Assembly: GCF_023101665.1 (NCBI RefSeq)
Contig: NZ_CP082161.1
Location: 806,001 to 870,000, forward strand
Direction: 5' to 3'
DNA from: Bradyrhizobium sp. 195
GTDB lineage: Bacteria > Pseudomonadota > Alphaproteobacteria > Rhizobiales > Xanthobacteraceae
Length of the DNA stretch: 64,000 bases
Below are positions 62,693-64,000 of the stretch, piece after piece. A program made the position numbers and the translations under genes. Below the pieces are notes generated by a model, which made no database searches, was not told the origin of the DNA, and was given only the letters and a program-made list of their open reading frames with translations. How positions within the stretch are numbered: the first letter of the stretch is position 1; each line of letters opens with the position of its first letter.

Positions 62693-62781
62693 GTAGGGTG
62701 GGCTAAGGCGCACTTGCGCCGTGCCCACGATCTCTTTCCGAACACCGAAGTGGTGGGCGCGCTTCGCTTTGCCCACCCTAC
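62693..62781. repeat. Palindromic intergenic repeat (family H)
   Basis: GTAGGGTGGGCTAAGGCGCAC pairs with the end GGGCGCGCTTCGCTTTGCCC-ACCCTAC in part; the outer GTAGGGTGGGC and GCCCACCCTAC are exact complements. GTGCCCACG and GTGGGC lie inside. It fills the gap between the convergent cyclase and binding-protein genes. Confidence 0.85.
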
Positions 62782-62801
62782 AACCCCAGTGTCTGCCGCC
62801 C

Positions 62802-64000
62802 TCACTCCATCCCGATCGTCGTCAAATCCTGAAACCAGTGCTGCGCCTGCACGAACTGCTTCACCTTCGGCGACAGCGCGTGCGGGTTGGTATCGTGGAC
62901 GACCCAGACCAGCGTGGCATCGTCCACGATCAGGGCATGCGCCTGCGCCAGCAGGGCGTCCTGTTTGGCGGCATCGAAGGTCTGCTTGGCCTCGTCGATC
63001 AGCGCGTCGACTTTCGGATTCTTGTAGCCGCCCCAGTTGACGCCGACGGGCGCGATCTGGCCCGAGTGGAAGAAGCGGACAATGGCATAGAGCGGATCCG
63101 ACGTGACATAGGCGATGTTGTTGGCGGTAATGCCCGCGTTCATCTCGTCGGCTGCGCCCTTGCGCCAGTGCGTGTAGAGCGTCTCGAGCTCGACCACTTT
63201 GAAGTCGATGTCGATGCCGATCTCCTTGAAGCTCTGCTGCAAAAACTCGTTCATCGGCAGCGACAGCATCTGGCCGGTGCCGCCTTGCGCGATGATGAAG
63301 GTGGTCTTCAGTGGTTTCGCTTTCGAATAGCCCGCTTCCTCGACCAGCTTCTTCGCCGCGGCCAGATCGTATTTTAGTTCGAAGCTCGGCTTGCCGAACC
63401 ATGGGCTCGACGGGTCGACCTGGCCCTTGGCGGGTTTCGCGAGGCCATTCATCAAGCCGACCACGGCCTCGCGATCAATCGCGAGGTTCAACGCTTTGCG
63501 CAGGCGGATATCAGTCCAGGGCGAGCCGGGCAGCACGCTGAGATGATAGTTCCAGACATGGGGCGTGACGTTGTCGACGAGTTTCATGCCCGCGGCCTTG
63601 AGCTGCGGCACGGCATCCGGTGCCGGCGTCTCGATCAGATCGACTTGCCCGGCAAGCAGTGCGTTTGTGCGGGTCAGCGCTTCCGGCATCGGCACCAGCA
63701 CGAGCTTGTCGACCTTGGGAATGCGCTTCTTGTTCCAGTAGTCCGGATTTTTGGTCAGCTCGGCGAGCTCGCGCGGCACCAGCTTTGTCAATTTGAACGG
63801 CCCCGTGCCCGAGGGCTGGCTCGCGAACTTGTCCCAATCCTTGCCGAGCTTCTCATACTGCGCGGGGCTCGACACCAGGAACCACAACATCTGATAGGGG
63901 AAGAAGGAATCGACCGTCTTGGTGGTGATCTCAACCGTGAAGTCGTCGATCTTGGCGTAGCTTGCGACGGAGGGCAGGCGGGTCTTGACCTGCGCGCTCT
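62802..64000 (-). CDS. Family 5 ABC solute-binding protein (oligopeptide/nickel type), 5' end outside window
   Basis: At least 399 residues are visible and the frame continues past 64000, so the signal peptide and first lobe are missing. Landmarks of SBP_bac_5 are GTGPFKLTKLVPRELAELTKN with PDYWNKKRIPKVDKLVL, then VDLIETPAPDAVPQLKAAG, IRLRKALNLAIDREAVVGLM and the final VVHDTNPHALSPKVKQF. It would bind a peptide, opine, glutathione or similar ligand in the periplasm and hand it to a permease, whose genes are probably to the right. It is convergent with the cyclase gene. Confidence 0.92.
   Translation of the reverse strand, partial: SAQVKTRLPSVASYAKIDDFTVEITTKTVDSFFPYQMLWFLVSSPAQYEKLGKDWDKFASQPSGTGPFKLTKLVPRELAELTKNPDYWNKKRIPKVDKLVLVPMPEALTRTNALLAGQVDLIETPAPDAVPQLKAAGMKLVDNVTPHVWNYHLSVLPGSPWTDIRLRKALNLAIDREAVVGLMNGLAKPAKGQVDPSSPWFGKPSFELKYDLAAAKKLVEEAGYSKAKPLKTTFIIAQGGTGQMLSLPMNEFLQQSFKEIGIDIDFKVVELETLYTHWRKGAADEMNAGITANNIAYVTSDPLYAIVRFFHSGQIAPVGVNWGGYKNPKVDALIDEAKQTFDAAKQDALLAQAHALIVDDATLVWVVHDTNPHALSPKVKQFVQAQHWFQDLTTIGME

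Overview
The window looks like a chromosomal segment of a Bradyrhizobium-type alphaproteobacterium. It is GC-rich, it carries the ispH-thrB-rnhA gene order, an ndvA-type cyclic beta-glucan exporter, a TrcR/DUF1013 regulator and a DUF6494 protein, and its gaps are filled with short palindromic repeats typical of that genus. This assignment rests on gene families and repeat style; no rRNA or other species marker is present. I see no tRNA, CRISPR array, insertion sequence or phage gene.

Layout. 1-9.3 kb: end of a DUF1850 protein, an SDR oxidoreductase, a seven-helix membrane protein, a CPA1 Na+/H+ antiporter, two tandem TPR proteins with LprI-like tails, propionyl-CoA synthetase (prpE), a small lipoprotein and a DUF6494 protein. 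9.5-19.6 kb, mainly housekeeping: trcR divergent from ispH-thrB-rnhA, a peroxiredoxin, a fadD-DUF924 pair, a D,D-carboxypeptidase and ndvA. 19.6-33.4 kb: an orphan solute-binding protein, a Gly/Tyr-rich secreted protein, a HisE-like protein, a YqaA/DedA protein, aspartase (aspA), then a cluster of two nitronate monooxygenase paralogues, a double-hotdog thioesterase and an acyl-CoA ligase, and finally envelope proteins and a winged-helix/TolB/TPR regulator. 33.8-44.5 kb: a fumarase/aspartase-superfamily lyase, an M29 aminopeptidase, a frameshifted gene, a cupin, an amidohydrolase, an MBL-fold protein, an acyltransferase and a two-gene ABC exporter. 44.7-51.6 kb: a six-gene operon made of a Liv-type ABC importer (two permeases, two ATPases), an acyl-CoA synthetase and a periplasmic binding protein. 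51.8-62.7 kb: an LprI-like secreted protein, a LapG-like cysteine protease, a 1948-residue FecR/VCBS type-I-secreted surface protein and a CHASE2 adenylate/guanylate cyclase. The last gene, an oligopeptide/nickel-type binding protein, runs off the right edge.

How parts may work together. The Liv operon probably imports an organic acid and activates it to its CoA ester. The region near 53-63 kb can be read as an adhesion module: a giant surface protein, a periplasmic protease of the family that releases LapA-type adhesins, and a membrane cyclase that could link an outer signal to it. No LapD-like c-di-GMP receptor and no type I exporter lies in the window, so this is a hypothesis. The most specific sequence anomalies are a nitronate monooxygenase paralogue that has Gln where its sister has the catalytic His, a GCC-tract frameshift in an otherwise intact gene, and 17 palindromic repeat copies of nine kinds, nearly all placed 3' of genes.
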